Positions 34,336 through 43,575 are shown, numbered from the stretch's first letter. The stretch is DNA of 64,000 nt from Salarchaeum sp. JOR-1 (GCF_007833275.1 NZ_CP042241.1:558001-622000), one strand, 5' to 3'. Numbers and translations: made by a program. The notes: a model not told the origin generated them from the sequence alone.

Positions 34336-35337
34336 ATGGACGACCCGCTCTGGATAGAGACGCACGCGCCCTCCCTCGCCGACATCCCACAGGAGGACGT
34401 GCGCGAACGTCTCCGGGACGCCGTGGACGAACCCGTGAACCTCGTGCTCCACGGGCCCGTCGGCGTGGGGAAGACCGCGGCGGTGCGCGCGCTCGCGGAC
34501 GCCGCACACGAGAGCGAGAACGACCTCGTCGAGTTGAACGTGAAGGACTTCTTCGGGATGACGAAGAAGGAGATCGCGAACGACCCGCGATTCGAGCACT
34601 TCATCACGCCGAAGCGCAAGCGGAACTCCTCGAAGGCCGACCTCATCAACTACGTGCTGAAGGAGTCCGCGAGCTATCCGCCGGTCTCGGGCGACTACAC
34701 CACCGTCCTGCTCGACAACGCCGAGTCGATCCGCGAGGACTTCCAGCAGGCGCTGCGTCGCGTGATGGAACAGCACCACGAGGCGACCCAGTTCGTCATC
34801 GCGACCCGCCAGCCGACGAAGCTCATCCCGCCGATTCGCTCGCGGTGCTTCCCCGTCTCCGTGCGCGCGCCGACGGCGGACGAGACCGTCGGCGTCCTCC
34901 ACGACATCGTCGAAGCCGAGGAGGTCGCGTACGAGGACGACGGCCTGGAGTACGTCGCGGGGTACGCCGCCGGCAACCTCCGGAAGGCCGTCACCGCCGC
35001 GCAGGCGACCCACGAGGCCGAGGGCGAGGTGACGATGGACGCCGCCTACGAGACCCTCCAGGACGTGGGACTGGACGACGAAATCACGGGAATGCTGGAC
35101 GACGCCGAGGCCGGCGACTTCACCGACGCGCGCTCCACCCTCGACGACCTGCTCGTGGACGAAGGCCTCGACGGCACCGAAGTTCTCGACGAAATCCTCA
35201 GAGTCGGCCGCTCACGGTACGCGGGCGACGACCTCGCGGAACTCCACGAACTCGCTGGCGACGTGGACGTGATGCTCGCCGAAGGAAACAGTGACCGCGT
35301 CCAACTCGGGCGGATGCTCGCGGAACTCGGACGCTGA
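34336..35337 (+). CDS. rfcC: Replication factor C small subunit variant (RfcC)
   Basis: This 333-aa AAA+ protein is a clamp-loader subunit that loads PCNA. Walker A is GPVGVGKTAAV near residue 40 and the SRC motif is RSRCFPVSV. The Walker B position reads TVLLDNAES instead of the usual LDEAD, so ATP hydrolysis by this subunit may be weak while it still completes neighbouring sites. Haloarchaea encode several RFC small subunits, and this one resembles RfcC. PCNA and PriL lie 13-16 kb away in the same window. Confidence 0.88.
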   Translation: MDDPLWIETHAPSLADIPQEDVRERLRDAVDEPVNLVLHGPVGVGKTAAVRALADAAHESENDLVELNVKDFFGMTKKEIANDPRFEHFITPKRKRNSSKADLINYVLKESASYPPVSGDYTTVLLDNAESIREDFQQALRRVMEQHHEATQFVIATRQPTKLIPPIRSRCFPVSVRAPTADETVGVLHDIVEAEEVAYEDDGLEYVAGYAAGNLRKAVTAAQATHEAEGEVTMDAAYETLQDVGLDDEITGMLDDAEAGDFTDARSTLDDLLVDEGLDGTEVLDEILRVGRSRYAGDDLAELHELAGDVDVMLAEGNSDRVQLGRMLAELGR

Positions 35338-35380
35338 CGCGCCGAGAAGAGTTTTTGTCGACCGAGTAAGTAATTCGCGT

Positions 35381-35749
35381 ATGGCCCTCCCGGATACGTT
35401 CGAGCGAATCGGTATCGTGCTCGGAACGGTGCTACTCGGTATCATCGCAACAAGCCCGCTCGCCGGTGTGATGACGGATTTCGGGACGGGCGCGGTGTTC
35501 GTGGGGACGCTCGTAGTCGCCGGCGTCGGCGGCTGGCTCATCGCGACCGACCGAGTCCGCGTCCCGTACACGCGGGCGTGGCGGTTCGCCATCGTGACGA
35601 TGCTCGGAGCGCTCGCGCTGTACGCGCTTGCCGGACTGAACGATACGCTCGACCCACAGCCGGTAGAAGGAGTCGCGCTCTGGCTCGTCGCCGCCGCGCT
35701 CGGCGCGCTCGTCGCGGGCTACGACCGCGTGCTGGCGCGCCTGCGGTAG
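35381..35749 (+). CDS. Four-TM membrane protein, hypothetical
   Basis: This 122-aa protein has four hydrophobic segments and an [13 protein letters not shown]-terminus. The ATG at 35381 was chosen because a GTTTTTG box lies 25-30 bases upstream. The longer ORF from 35291 runs inside rfcC. Its last 31 bases overlap the convergent DHFR gene. I do not recognise a family. Confidence 0.65.
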   Translation: MALPDTFERIGIVLGTVLLGIIATSPLAGVMTDFGTGAVFVGTLVVAGVGGWLIATDRVRVPYTRAWRFAIVTMLGALALYALAGLNDTLDPQPVEGVALWLVAAALGALVAGYDRVLARLR

Positions 35750-36213
35750 GTGACGAACGCGAACTCGGCACGGTCGTCGCGCTCGACTTCCTCCCAGTCG
35801 TCGCGATTCCAGTCCGGGAAGTGAGTGTCGCCCTCGTACTCCTCGCGGAGTTCGGTGAGGACGAGTTCGTCGGCGTCGGGGAGGAACTGGCGGTAGACGG
35901 TTTCGCCGCCGACGACGTACGCCACGTCGTCCCTGGCACGCGCCGCGGAGACGGCTTCCTCGACGCTGTCGACGCCGACGACGCCGTCCGGGAGGGTGTC
36001 GGGACTGCTGGTGAGGACGACGTTCGTGCGGTCGGGGAGCGGGCCACCGAGGCGCTCGCGGATGCTCTCGAACGTCCGCCGCCCCATGATGACGGGGTGG
36101 CCGGTCGTGGTCTCCTTGAAGTGCGCGAGGTCCTCGGGGTAGTGCCAGGGCATCCCGCCCCCGCGGCCGATGACGCCGTTCGCGGCGACGGCGGCGACGA
36201 TGCTGAGTTTCAT
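35719..36213 (-). CDS. folA: Dihydrofolate reductase
   Basis: This 164-aa enzyme regenerates tetrahydrofolate with NADPH. Family segments are [33 protein letters not shown] and [13 protein letters not shown]. The catalytic Asp/Glu position in the PWHYPED segment is present. The start overlaps the thyA stop (ATGA), so it is translated after thymidylate synthase, which consumes methylene-tetrahydrofolate and yields dihydrofolate. This pairing is the classic haloarchaeal thyA-DHFR operon. The 3' end overlaps a convergent membrane-protein gene by 31 bases. Confidence 0.96.
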   Translation of the reverse strand: MKLSIVAAVAANGVIGRGGGMPWHYPEDLAHFKETTTGHPVIMGRRTFESIRERLGGPLPDRTNVVLTSSPDTLPDGVVGVDSVEEAVSAARARDDVAYVVGGETVYRQFLPDADELVLTELREEYEGDTHFPDWNRDDWEEVERDDRAEFAFVTYRRRASTRS

Positions 36214-37202
36214 TCTGCCACGCCGAAGTCAAGTCCCGGATGCGAGTCGTACCCGGAGAGCGTGATGTCGTCGAATTCGAGGGCGTCGAGCGGCTTGTCG
36301 GCGACTTCGATATCGGGCTTGGGCGTGGGGTCGCGCGAGAGCTGTTCGAGGAGACCGGGGACGTGGTCGTACGGCTTCCCGCGCGGATCCGTCGAGCCAT
36401 CGGGGGCCTCGGACTCGACCCACGATTTCACGTCGAGCGGGTCGCCGTCGGCGAGACGGGACTGGAGTTCTGGGAGGTTGTCGCCGTACCATTCCCCACG
36501 AGCGCCCTCGCCGCAGTAGACGTGGGCGTCCACGACGGTGTGCGCGAACGTCCCCGGTTCGAAGCCCGCGCGCTGCGCGACGGCGGTGAGGAGGAGCGCG
36601 TACGCCGCGAGATTGAACGGCACGCCGAGCGCGATGTCGCCCGAGCGCTGCGTGAGGTGGAGGTTCAGCCGGTCGCCCTGGACGTTGAACACGAACGTGT
36701 AGTGACACGGTGGGAGCGTGGAGACGGCGGCGTTCGCGGGGTGCCAGGCGTTCACGACGAGACGCCGCGAGTTCGGGTTCTCCGCCAGTTGGTCGAGGAC
36801 GTACTGGATCTGGTCGAACGTCCCCTCCTCGGTCACCCAGTCGTTCTCCTCGTCCGCCCACGTCTCGCCGGGTAATCCCTCGTCCGGGATGGGGTAGCGC
36901 CGCCAGAACCGACCGTAGGCGGTGTCGAGGTGGCCGTCCTCGTCGGCCCACTCGTCCCAGATTCCGGTCTTCTCGCGGAGGTCGCGGACGTGCTCCTCGC
37001 CGGAGAGGTACCAGAGGAGTTCGTGCAGCATCGACTTCCAGCGGAAGCCGTCCATCTTCTTCGTCGTCAGGAGGGGGTAGCCGTCCGCGAGATCCGTCTC
37101 GTAGTGCCGGCTGAACGCCGAGATCGTGTCGACGCCCGTCCGGTTCGGCTTGTAGTTACCCCCGCTGAGGGTGTCCGATACCAGCCCGAGGTACTGCTCC
37201 AT
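36210..37202 (-). CDS. thyA: Thymidylate synthase (ThyA)
   Basis: This 330-aa enzyme methylates dUMP to dTMP. The catalytic Cys166 lies in [13 protein letters not shown], preceded by [10 protein letters not shown], and the dUMP-binding [18 protein letters not shown] follows. An 85-residue stretch with acidic insertions (about 85-130) makes it longer than E. coli ThyA. A CTTTAGG box about 28-31 bases upstream supports the ATG at 37202. The DHFR gene follows with ATGA overlap. The ABC-ATPase remnant lies just upstream. Confidence 0.97.
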   Translation of the reverse strand: MEQYLGLVSDTLSGGNYKPNRTGVDTISAFSRHYETDLADGYPLLTTKKMDGFRWKSMLHELLWYLSGEEHVRDLREKTGIWDEWADEDGHLDTAYGRFWRRYPIPDEGLPGETWADEENDWVTEEGTFDQIQYVLDQLAENPNSRRLVVNAWHPANAAVSTLPPCHYTFVFNVQGDRLNLHLTQRSGDIALGVPFNLAAYALLLTAVAQRAGFEPGTFAHTVVDAHVYCGEGARGEWYGDNLPELQSRLADGDPLDVKSWVESEAPDGSTDPRGKPYDHVPGLLEQLSRDPTPKPDIEVADKPLDALEFDDITLSGYDSHPGLDFGVAE

Positions 37203-37284
37203 ACACGTGGAGAACGCGCCTGCACCCTAAAGTGGTACTCCTCTCGGTCAGCGCGCGTCGGCGCTGGTGGCGCGCGCCATGGAG

Positions 37285-37479
37285 TCCGTTCACCGTCACC
37301 GACCCCGCGGGCGGTTTCAGGAGCGTGACGAGCATCTTGATGGTCGTCGTCTTCCCGGCGCCGTTCGCGCCGAGGAACCCGAAGAACTCGCCCTCCGGCA
37401 CGTCCATCGACACGTCCGTGACGGCCTCGGTTCCGTCGGCGTACGTCAACGCCAGCTGGTCGGCATCTATCGCGCTCAC
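37285..37479 (-). pseudogene. 5' remnant of an ABC-transporter ATPase gene
   Basis: The first 65 codons from the GTG at 37479 encode a good ABC ATPase N-terminus with Walker A GANGAGKTTTIKML (residues 38-51) and the following LLKPPAGSVTVNG. Beyond 37285 the similarity stops. The frame continues as unrelated sequence into the thyA start region. The signature LSGGQ, Walker B and the permease partner are absent. A palindromic operator-like site lies just upstream (37514-37527). I read it as a deletion remnant of a drug-export-type ABC operon. Confidence 0.75.
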
Positions 37480-37513
37480 AGCGGGGAGAAAGACTCAGCC
37501 GACTAAGCCGTTT

Positions 37514-37527
37514 TGACTGAACAGTCA
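37514..37527. promoter_or_regulatory. Palindromic operator-like site TGACTG-aa-CAGTCA
   Basis: A perfect 6-bp-armed palindrome, followed by one more AGTCA-like half-repeat (GTCA to 37531), lies 35 bases upstream of the ABC-ATPase remnant. The form resembles TetR-family operators often found before haloarchaeal ABC exporters. No such regulator gene is in the window. It overlaps the stop codon of the gene at 37525. Confidence 0.45.
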
Positions 37528-38133
37528 GTCACTTTCGGTGGTCGCGTAGTAGAGCGCCGGGACGCCGAGCGGGAGCGCGAGCACGCCGAACGCGCCCGCC
37601 GCGACCGCCGCCCGGTCGCCGTCGGTTCGAGCGGCGAGGAACGCGGCGACGCCGACCGCGGCGACGGCGTACGCGAGCGTGCTCCAGACCGTGACGTACG
37701 ACGAGCAGTACGCCCAGCAGACGACGGTGTACGCGGGCGCGTTCCACGTCGCCGGGTCGGGCTTCGGCCAGAAGTACCGGCAGTACGTGGTGAGCGCGAC
37801 CATCAGGACGGCGGGTACTCCGACGAGCCACGCCGAACGGCGGCCCGCGACGGGGGCGAACCGGCGGTACGCGGCGAGCAGCGCGAACGGGAGGCCGAAC
37901 ACCCACAGCCAGACGGCGAGCGTGTACGACACCGGCCAGTGCTCAATGCGGGGTTGCGTGTAGGGAAGGCGGAGCGACGGCGGGAGCGTCGCCCACGGGA
38001 ACGAGGGGTCGGGGACGGGGTTCGTGACGAACGCGACCAGTCCGAGGAGCGTGCCGGCGGCGAGCGCGTACACGCCCCAGTCGGCGGCGCGGTCGAGACG
38101 GCCGGGGAGGGAAGCGGTAGCCGGACGTGACAT
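37525..38133 (-). CDS. Multi-TM membrane protein, hypothetical
   Basis: This 202-aa protein has about six hydrophobic segments, with YCRYFWPKPDPATWNAPAYT between the third and fourth. The ATG at 38133 is the last good start. An ATG 4 codons upstream and a much longer frame running through the neighbouring gene are rejected as shadows. I do not recognise a family. It lies upstream of the ABC-ATPase remnant on the same strand. A tandem repeat and an inverted repeat occur in its upstream region. Confidence 0.65.
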   Translation of the reverse strand: MSRPATASLPGRLDRAADWGVYALAAGTLLGLVAFVTNPVPDPSFPWATLPPSLRLPYTQPRIEHWPVSYTLAVWLWVFGLPFALLAAYRRFAPVAGRRSAWLVGVPAVLMVALTTYCRYFWPKPDPATWNAPAYTVVCWAYCSSYVTVWSTLAYAVAAVGVAAFLAARTDGDRAAVAAGAFGVLALPLGVPALYYATTESD

Positions 38134-38284
38134 GTGTGGCCGTACGTACTCGTCGTTCACGGGCGTTTCCGGTTCGAAACCGAGGCGGAACACCCGTCTC
38201 CTCGAACAGTTCCGAACAGTTACGGGAGAAAACGTCGGAATCCGAACTGGATTGGGCGTCATCGGCGAGGGCCGCGAGCGCTGA
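38134..38284. repeat. Short repeats in the gap between membrane protein gene and tRNA methylase
   Basis: The gap contains CGGTT-CGA-AACCG (38170-38182) and a tandem direct repeat CGAACAGTTC/CGAACAGTTA at 38203-38222. Either could be a regulator site for the minus-strand gene starting at 38133. No ORF was seen in the gap. Confidence 0.4.
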
Positions 38285-39253
38285 TCACTCCAGGACGAGG
38301 ACGTGGCGGTCGAGCGAGCGGTGGACGCGCCGGACGAACCGCGCAGAGACCGTCCAGTCCGCCTCCCGGGCTTCGTCGCGCCAGTCGCGGTCGGCGACGA
38401 GCACGCACCGGCCGGTGGTGACGCGTGCGACCTCGGCGAGCGCGCCGCCGACGAGGTCGCTGAGGCCGTGCGCCTCGATTTTCGACTGGCGACCGTAGGG
38501 CGCGTCGAACACCGCTGCATCGACCGCAGCGTCGCGGAGCGGGAGGCGGGTGGCGTCCCCGCGCCAGACCGCGGAGTCGTCGGCGTAGGCCGCGAGGTTC
38601 TCGCGCGCGCCCCGAACCATCTTCGCCTGAGCGTCGTTTCCGAGCGGGTGCGCGCCGACCAGGCCGGCCTCGATGAGCACGCCGCCGGTGCCGCACATCG
38701 GGTCGAGGAGCCGCGTGCCGTCGCGTGCGCCGGCGAGGTTGACGAGACCGCGGGCGAGCATCGGATCCATCGATCCGGGCTGGAAGAACGGCCGCTTCGT
38801 GGGTTTCCGGGCGTCGTAGTCGCGGTCGGTCGCGACGGCGAGCCAGCCGAGCGCGCACGTGTCGGCGCTGAACGCCGCGCGCAGGACGAAGTCGGGGTCG
38901 TCGAGATCCACGGAAAACCCGCGGTCGGTGAGGACGCCGCCGAGTTCGCGCTCCGCGCGCTGGGTGTCGACTCCCGCGCTCCCGCGCAGGTCGACCGCGC
39001 GAACCGCGACAGTTCCCTCGATACCGACGTTCGCGGCGTCGAGAAGGGCGGTAGCGCTCTCGACGCTCGCGTCGGTGCGGCCGACGAGGCGGCTCGCGTA
39101 CCGGGTGAACGCGAGGTCGCCCGCCCGACCGAGGTCGAGCGACGGCGCGACGGCGAGACCGGGCGCGACGCGCTCCGCGGCGGGTGCGGCGGCCGCGCGC
39201 GCCTCCGCGACCGCGAATTCGTCGTCCGCCCCGACGAGTTCGAGGAGGTACAC
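38285..39253 (-). CDS. trmG10: tRNA (guanine10-N2)-methyltransferase, THUMP type
   Basis: This 322-aa SAM-dependent enzyme forms m2G/m2,2G at position 10 of tRNA. The N-terminal THUMP region (about 1-150) is followed by the Rossmann methylase with motif I LLDPMCGTGGVLIEAG and motif IV FDAPYGRQS, the N/D-PPY-type motif in which the second position is Ala. A GTG at 39253 is chosen as start because family N-termini begin MYLLEL and a CTTTTAAC box lies 31-38 bases upstream. The longer ATG at 39325 would cross that promoter and approach the tbp promoter. Confidence 0.88.
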   Translation of the reverse strand: MYLLELVGADDEFAVAEARAAAAPAAERVAPGLAVAPSLDLGRAGDLAFTRYASRLVGRTDASVESATALLDAANVGIEGTVAVRAVDLRGSAGVDTQRAERELGGVLTDRGFSVDLDDPDFVLRAAFSADTCALGWLAVATDRDYDARKPTKRPFFQPGSMDPMLARGLVNLAGARDGTRLLDPMCGTGGVLIEAGLVGAHPLGNDAQAKMVRGARENLAAYADDSAVWRGDATRLPLRDAAVDAAVFDAPYGRQSKIEAHGLSDLVGGALAEVARVTTGRCVLVADRDWRDEAREADWTVSARFVRRVHRSLDRHVLVLE

Positions 39254-39325
39254 ACCGGCGGTTGGGGGCGTCCACACAAGGCGTTTGTTAAAAGCAAGAG
39301 TGAGTCGCGCTCGCCGGACAGCCAA

Positions 39326-39361
39326 ACTTTATAAAGGTTAAATACGATATTTAAGTCGTAT
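39326..39361 (+). promoter_or_regulatory. tbp promoter with inverted repeat at the start
   Basis: CTTTATAAAGG (TATA core about 39328-39337) lies about 25-30 bases before the tbp ATG at 39362. Between TATA and ATG there is a perfect inverted repeat ATACGA-n8-TCGTAT (39342-39347 and 39356-39361). It includes a second T/A-rich core (TATTTAAG) and abuts the ATG. It could be an operator, a second TBP site for autoregulation, or a short mRNA hairpin. Confidence 0.6.
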
Positions 39362-39922
39362 ATGACCGACCCCAAGGAAACCATCAATATTGAAAACGTG
39401 GTCGCGTCCACGGGAATCGGCCAGGAACTCGACCTTCAGAGCGTCGCCATGGACCTCGAAGGCGCCGACTACGACCCCGAGCAGTTCCCCGGCCTCGTCT
39501 ACCGCACCCAGGAACCGAAGAGCGCCGCGCTCATCTTCCGATCCGGCAAAATCGTCTGCACCGGCGCGAAGAGCACCGCGGACGTCCACGAAAGCCTCCG
39601 CATCGTCTTCGACAAACTCCGCGAACTCAACATCGAAGTCGAAGACGACCCCGAAATCGTCGTCCAGAACATCGTCACCTCCGCCGACCTGGGACGACAG
39701 CTCAACCTCAACGCCATCGCCATCGGACTGGGCCTCGAGAACATCGAGTACGAGCCCGAGCAGTTCCCCGGCCTCGTCTACCGCCTCGACGAACCCGAAG
39801 TCGTCGCGCTCCTCTTCGGCTCCGGCAAACTCGTCATCACCGGCGGAAAGAAGCCCGAGGACGCCGAACACGCCGTCGACAAAATCGTCAGCCGCCTCGA
39901 AGAACTCGGCCTGCTCGAGTGA
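39362..39922 (+). CDS. tbp: TATA-box-binding protein
   Basis: This 186-aa general transcription factor consists of the two pseudo-symmetrical repeats typical of TBP. The repeat signatures are PEQFPGLVYRTQEPKSAALIFRSGKIVCTG and PEQFPGLVYRLDEPEVVALLFGSGKLVITG, about 90 residues apart. The acidic C-terminal tail is short. Haloarchaea carry several TBPs. This one is in a core chromosomal neighbourhood, which suggests the ancestral copy. An inverted repeat adjacent to its start may allow autoregulation. A stable hairpin follows the gene. Confidence 0.98.
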   Translation: MTDPKETINIENVVASTGIGQELDLQSVAMDLEGADYDPEQFPGLVYRTQEPKSAALIFRSGKIVCTGAKSTADVHESLRIVFDKLRELNIEVEDDPEIVVQNIVTSADLGRQLNLNAIAIGLGLENIEYEPEQFPGLVYRLDEPEVVALLFGSGKLVITGGKKPEDAEHAVDKIVSRLEELGLLE

Positions 39923-39976
39923 ATTGGTAGCGTCGGGGTCGCTCTGCGAACCCCCGCAGCAAAACGTAACATAAAA

Positions 39977-39992
39977 CGGCCGCTCGCGGCCG
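39977..39992 (+). terminator. Hairpin after tbp
   Basis: A perfect 6-bp stem CGGCCG with a CTCG tetraloop lies 55 bases after the tbp stop. An A-run precedes it and no T-run follows. Its position fits a 3'-end structure or terminator. Confidence 0.4.
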
Positions 39993-40104
39993 GTGCGGGG
40001 GTGAATCCGCTCGGCCGGGCTCTTCGAGCCGTTCGACAGATGCCGAGTTACAGCGGCTGAAAATGCTCACAGGGTTTTTCGGAGAGTAGACCGAACCGTC
40101 GAGT

Positions 40105-40455
40105 ATGGAGCCCTCCCCACGCGAGCAGGTGTTCCGAGCGAGCGCGGTGATGGTCGGCGTCGCCGCCGCGTTGTTCGCGCTGAGTTACGTACTGGAGCCG
40201 TCGACGGCGTTCGCGGCGGTACTCGGTGTCGCGGCGGCCGGCGTGTTCGCCGGTGTCGTACTGGACGCGCTCGACGACCGGTTCGGGCTGGTGTGGCTTT
40301 CGTTCGGCCTCGCCGCGGCAGTCGTCTACCTGAGCGCCGACGCGGGCGCGCTCCGAGAGTCCGTGCTCGGCCTCGTCGGCGTCGCAATCGCGGGTGCGTT
40401 GTTGTGGTTCGTGCCCGCGAAGGCCACGGAACTCGGCGAACGCCTCCACGACTAG
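40105..40455 (+). CDS. Four-TM membrane protein, hypothetical
   Basis: This 116-aa protein has four hydrophobic segments (starting near residues 13, 36, 62 and 87) and short charged ends. A GGTTTTTC box at about 40074-40080 lies 25-31 bases before the ATG. The stop lies 6 bases from the convergent hisG stop. I do not recognise a family. Confidence 0.65.
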   Translation: MEPSPREQVFRASAVMVGVAAALFALSYVLEPSTAFAAVLGVAAAGVFAGVVLDALDDRFGLVWLSFGLAAAVVYLSADAGALRESVLGLVGVAIAGALLWFVPAKATELGERLHD

Positions 40456-40461
40456 TCCGGA

Positions 40462-41304
40462 TTACTCGACGAGCCGCTCGATTTCGGTGACGAGTACGTC
40501 GCTCGCGCCCTTCTCCGTGAGGTCGGTGATGGTCTGGAAGACCTCGCGTTCGGGGACGACGGCGTGGACGGCGACGGTGTTCGGTTCGTCCACGTCGAGC
40601 ACCGTCGGGCCGCCGAGGCCGGGAATCACGTCCTCGATTTCGTCGAGGCGGTCGGCGGGCGCGTTCAACATCAGGTAGCGTTTGTCCTCCGCGGCGATGA
40701 CTGAGTCGAGCGCGGTCTCGACCTGCGCGGCCTTCTCGCTCTCGACGTCGGGGCGGGCGAACAGCCTGACGGAGCTCTTGAGGACCTCGTCGACGATTTC
40801 GAGGCGGTTCACGCGGAGCGTCGTTCCCGTCGAGGTGATGTCGATGATGGCGTCCGCCATCTCCACGTGCGGCGTGAGTTCGGTCGCGCCCGACACCTCC
40901 ACGATGTCGGGGTCGACGCTCGTGTCCGCGAAGTAGTCGCGGGCGACGCGCGGGAACTCGGTGGCCACGGTCTTCCCGGCGAGGTCACCGACGGAACTCA
41001 CGTCGTCCTCCTCGGGGGCGGCGAGGACGAGCCGACACTCGCCGTACCCGAGGTCGAGGCGGTCCTGCAAATCGACCCCTGACTCTCGGACCTGATCGAG
41101 GCCGGTGATGCCGAGGTCGGCCGCGCCGTCCGCGACGTACTCCGGGATGTCGGCGGCGCGCGCGAACAGCACCGTGATGTCGGGGTCGACGGTGTCGGCG
41201 TACAGCTGTCGGTCGGCGGTCGGCTCTATCGAGAGGCCCGCGCGGTCGAGCAGGTCGACCGTCGGGTCGTGCAGGCGGCCCTTGTTCGGGACGGCGATGC
41301 GCAT
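40462..41304 (-). CDS. hisG: ATP phosphoribosyltransferase (long form)
   Basis: This is the first enzyme of histidine biosynthesis, 280 aa, which joins ATP and PRPP. The catalytic part begins [15 protein letters not shown] and contains [13 protein letters not shown] and the PRPP loop [15 protein letters not shown]. The C-terminal region (about 205-280) is the ACT-like regulatory domain with [11 protein letters not shown], as in long-form HisG inhibited by histidine. It stands alone, not in a his operon, and no His-rich leader ORF precedes it. Confidence 0.95.
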   Translation of the reverse strand: MRIAVPNKGRLHDPTVDLLDRAGLSIEPTADRQLYADTVDPDITVLFARAADIPEYVADGAADLGITGLDQVRESGVDLQDRLDLGYGECRLVLAAPEEDDVSSVGDLAGKTVATEFPRVARDYFADTSVDPDIVEVSGATELTPHVEMADAIIDITSTGTTLRVNRLEIVDEVLKSSVRLFARPDVESEKAAQVETALDSVIAAEDKRYLMLNAPADRLDEIEDVIPGLGGPTVLDVDEPNTVAVHAVVPEREVFQTITDLTEKGASDVLVTEIERLVE

Positions 41305-41330
41305 ACGGGGAAATCGGCGGCGACCGGCAA

Positions 41331-42203
41331 CTAGCTTTTCCTTCCCGCGATGCCGCCGGATCCGGGGAGTCGCCCGCGAAAGCCCCCGCTCCCGCCGTTC
41401 CCGTCGTCGCCGAAGTCGATGCCTTCGAAGTACGCGGGCGTCTCGTCCTCGGTCGCGTACACGTAGAGCGCGGTCTTCGCGACGCCGGTCAGTGTCTGGC
41501 CGACGAGGCCCGCGAGGAGGACGCCGATCGCGAGAACGACGAGGGAAACCGGCGTCGGGACGGGGGCAGCGACGAGGAGAACTGCACCGGGGAACGCGCC
41601 GAGGAAGACGAGCGCGACGGTGACGAGGCCGACGGCGCCCGCCGCGCCGAGGGATTCGCCCCACGTCTGTTGGACGGTCTCCTTGCTCCGGGAGAACATC
41701 TCGAAGACGCCGACGTTCTCGAACACGATGACGGGGAGGACGAAGTAGGTGAGGACGCCCCAGGCGACGCTGAACACGGCCGCGACGAGTTTCGCGGGAA
41801 GGGAGTCGTTCGACTCGATGAGTCGGATGACGACGCCGACGACGGCGCTGATTGCGGCCCACGCGACCAGCGGGCCGAGGTTGCGGCCGGCGGCGCGGAG
41901 GCCGTCCCGGATGACGGGTTCCTCACCGTCGAACACCTGTTTCGCGCAGAACATCAGCGCGGCGGTGAAGTACGAGGCGAGGAGGGTGGAGCCGAAGTAG
42001 AGCGCGAGGAGCGCGGCGACCAGGAGGGGCTGGGACGGGGACGGTTCGACGGCGAGCACGACTCCCCAGAGCGCGGCGAGGTACAGGAGGCCGGCGACGC
42101 CGGCGACCGCGGGGAGGGCGGCGAGGCGGGGATGGTCGCGGAGCGCTCGCGCACTCCGGCGAGCGAACGAGAACCCGGTTTTCAGGCGGCTGAAGATACC
42201 CAT
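41331..42203 (-). CDS. Integral membrane protein (DUF6159-like)
   Basis: This 290-aa protein begins [21 protein letters not shown] and has about six membrane segments. The family marker seems to be [27 protein letters not shown] in the middle. A flexible Gly-rich tail ends the protein. I recall this type as DUF6159, with function unknown. The ATG at 42203 is the family start, and the large upstream frame is a shadow of the amidohydrolase gene. It is divergent from that gene with an 82-base gap. Confidence 0.75.
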   Translation of the reverse strand: MGIFSRLKTGFSFARRSARALRDHPRLAALPAVAGVAGLLYLAALWGVVLAVEPSPSQPLLVAALLALYFGSTLLASYFTAALMFCAKQVFDGEEPVIRDGLRAAGRNLGPLVAWAAISAVVGVVIRLIESNDSLPAKLVAAVFSVAWGVLTYFVLPVIVFENVGVFEMFSRSKETVQQTWGESLGAAGAVGLVTVALVFLGAFPGAVLLVAAPVPTPVSLVVLAIGVLLAGLVGQTLTGVAKTALYVYATEDETPAYFEGIDFGDDGNGGSGGFRGRLPGSGGIAGRKS

Positions 42204-42285
42204 AGCCGACGATACGTCAGGCGACGCGTAAGTCTTCCGCCGAGCTTCCAACAGATTAACGGCCGCTATCCACGATTTTTCCGCC

Positions 42286-43575
42286 ATGAGTACGCTACGA
42301 GTCGCTGACGGACGGGTGCTCCGCCCCGACTTCTCGGTCGAACGCGCGGACGTGCTCGTCGACCAGGACGCCGGCGAGATTCTCGACGTGGGCGACGTAT
42401 CGGACGGCGACGAGACCTTGGACGCCGAGGGCTGTCTGGTGATGCCAGGGTTGGTGAACGCGCACACGCACGCCGCGATGACGCTCCTGCGGGGGTACGC
42501 GGACGACAAGCCCCTCGACGCGTGGCTGCAGGAAGACATCTGGCCGGCGGAGGCCGAACTCACGACCGAGGACGTGCGTACCGGCACGGAACTCGCGCTC
42601 GTGGAGATGATTCGGGGCGGCGTGACGGCGTTCGCGGACATGTACTTCGAGGAACCCACGGTCGCGGAGACCGTCGCGGACGCGGGCGTTCGGGCCCGAC
42701 TCGGCCACGGCGTCGTCACCGTCGGGAAGGACGACGAGGCGGCGCGTGCGGACAACGAGGAGAGCCTCTCGTTCGCCCGCGAGTACGACGGGTACGCCGA
42801 CGGTCGCGTCCGCACGATGTACGCGCCGCACAGCCTCACCACCGTGGACGACGACCTCCTCGCGGAGTTCACGGCGGCGGCCCGCGAGGCGGGGGTTCCG
42901 CTGCACTTCCACGCGAACGAGACCGAAGGCGAGGTCGCCCCCATCGTCGAGTCCGAGGGCGAACGCCCGCTCGCGCACGCGGACGGGCTCGGGATGCTCA
43001 CGGGCGACGACTTCCTCGCGCACGGCGTGCACGTGGACGCCGAGGAAATCGACCTGCTCGCGGCGCGCGACACCGCGGTCGTGCACTGTCCGGCGTCGAA
43101 CATGAAACTCGCGTCCGGAATGGCGCCCGTCCAGCGGATGCGGGAGGCCGGCGTGACGGTCGCGCTCGGCACGGACGGCGCGGCGTCGAACAACGACCTC
43201 GACGTGTTCGACGAACTCCGGGACGCCGCGATGCTCGGGAAGCTCGCCGCCGAGGACGCGGCCGCCGTGCCCGCGGAAGCCGCCGTTGAGATGGCGACCG
43301 CGGGCGGCGCGGACGCGCTCGGATTCGACTCGGGCCGCGTCGCGGCGGGCGCGAACGCCGACCTCGCCGTCGTGGACTTCGACGCCCCGCACCTGACGCC
43401 CGTCCACGACCACGTCAGCCACCTCGCGTACGCCGTCCGCGGGAGCGACGTGCGTCACACCGTCTGCGACGGCCGCGTGCTCATGGAAGACCGCGACATC
43501 CGCACGCTCGACGAGGCCGACGTTCGGGCGCGCGCCGCCGACCGCGCCGCCGCACTCGCGGAACGCGCCGACTAA
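42286..43575 (+). CDS. mtaD: Amidohydrolase: MTA/SAH (5'-deoxyadenosine-type) deaminase
   Basis: This 429-aa zinc amidohydrolase belongs to the cytosine/adenosine deaminase-like branch. Metal ligands are visible in GLVNAHTHAAM (residues about 56-66), HFHANETEGEV, LAHGVHVD and LGTDGAASNN. Members deaminate 5'-methylthioadenosine, S-adenosylhomocysteine or 5'-deoxyadenosine, so the exact substrate is not fixed by sequence. SAH hydrolase is encoded 1.1 kb downstream, placing two SAM-cycle salvage steps together. The start has good spacing from the divergent gene. Confidence 0.87.
   Translation: MSTLRVADGRVLRPDFSVERADVLVDQDAGEILDVGDVSDGDETLDAEGCLVMPGLVNAHTHAAMTLLRGYADDKPLDAWLQEDIWPAEAELTTEDVRTGTELALVEMIRGGVTAFADMYFEEPTVAETVADAGVRARLGHGVVTVGKDDEAARADNEESLSFAREYDGYADGRVRTMYAPHSLTTVDDDLLAEFTAAAREAGVPLHFHANETEGEVAPIVESEGERPLAHADGLGMLTGDDFLAHGVHVDAEEIDLLAARDTAVVHCPASNMKLASGMAPVQRMREAGVTVALGTDGAASNNDLDVFDELRDAAMLGKLAAEDAAAVPAEAAVEMATAGGADALGFDSGRVAAGANADLAVVDFDAPHLTPVHDHVSHLAYAVRGSDVRHTVCDGRVLMEDRDIRTLDEADVRARAADRAAALAERAD

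Noticed and set aside
37525-39411. Long minus-strand frame joining the membrane protein to the tRNA methylase region
   Set aside because: The upstream part is a shadow of trmG10 in another frame. Only the portion from 38133 has membrane-protein character.
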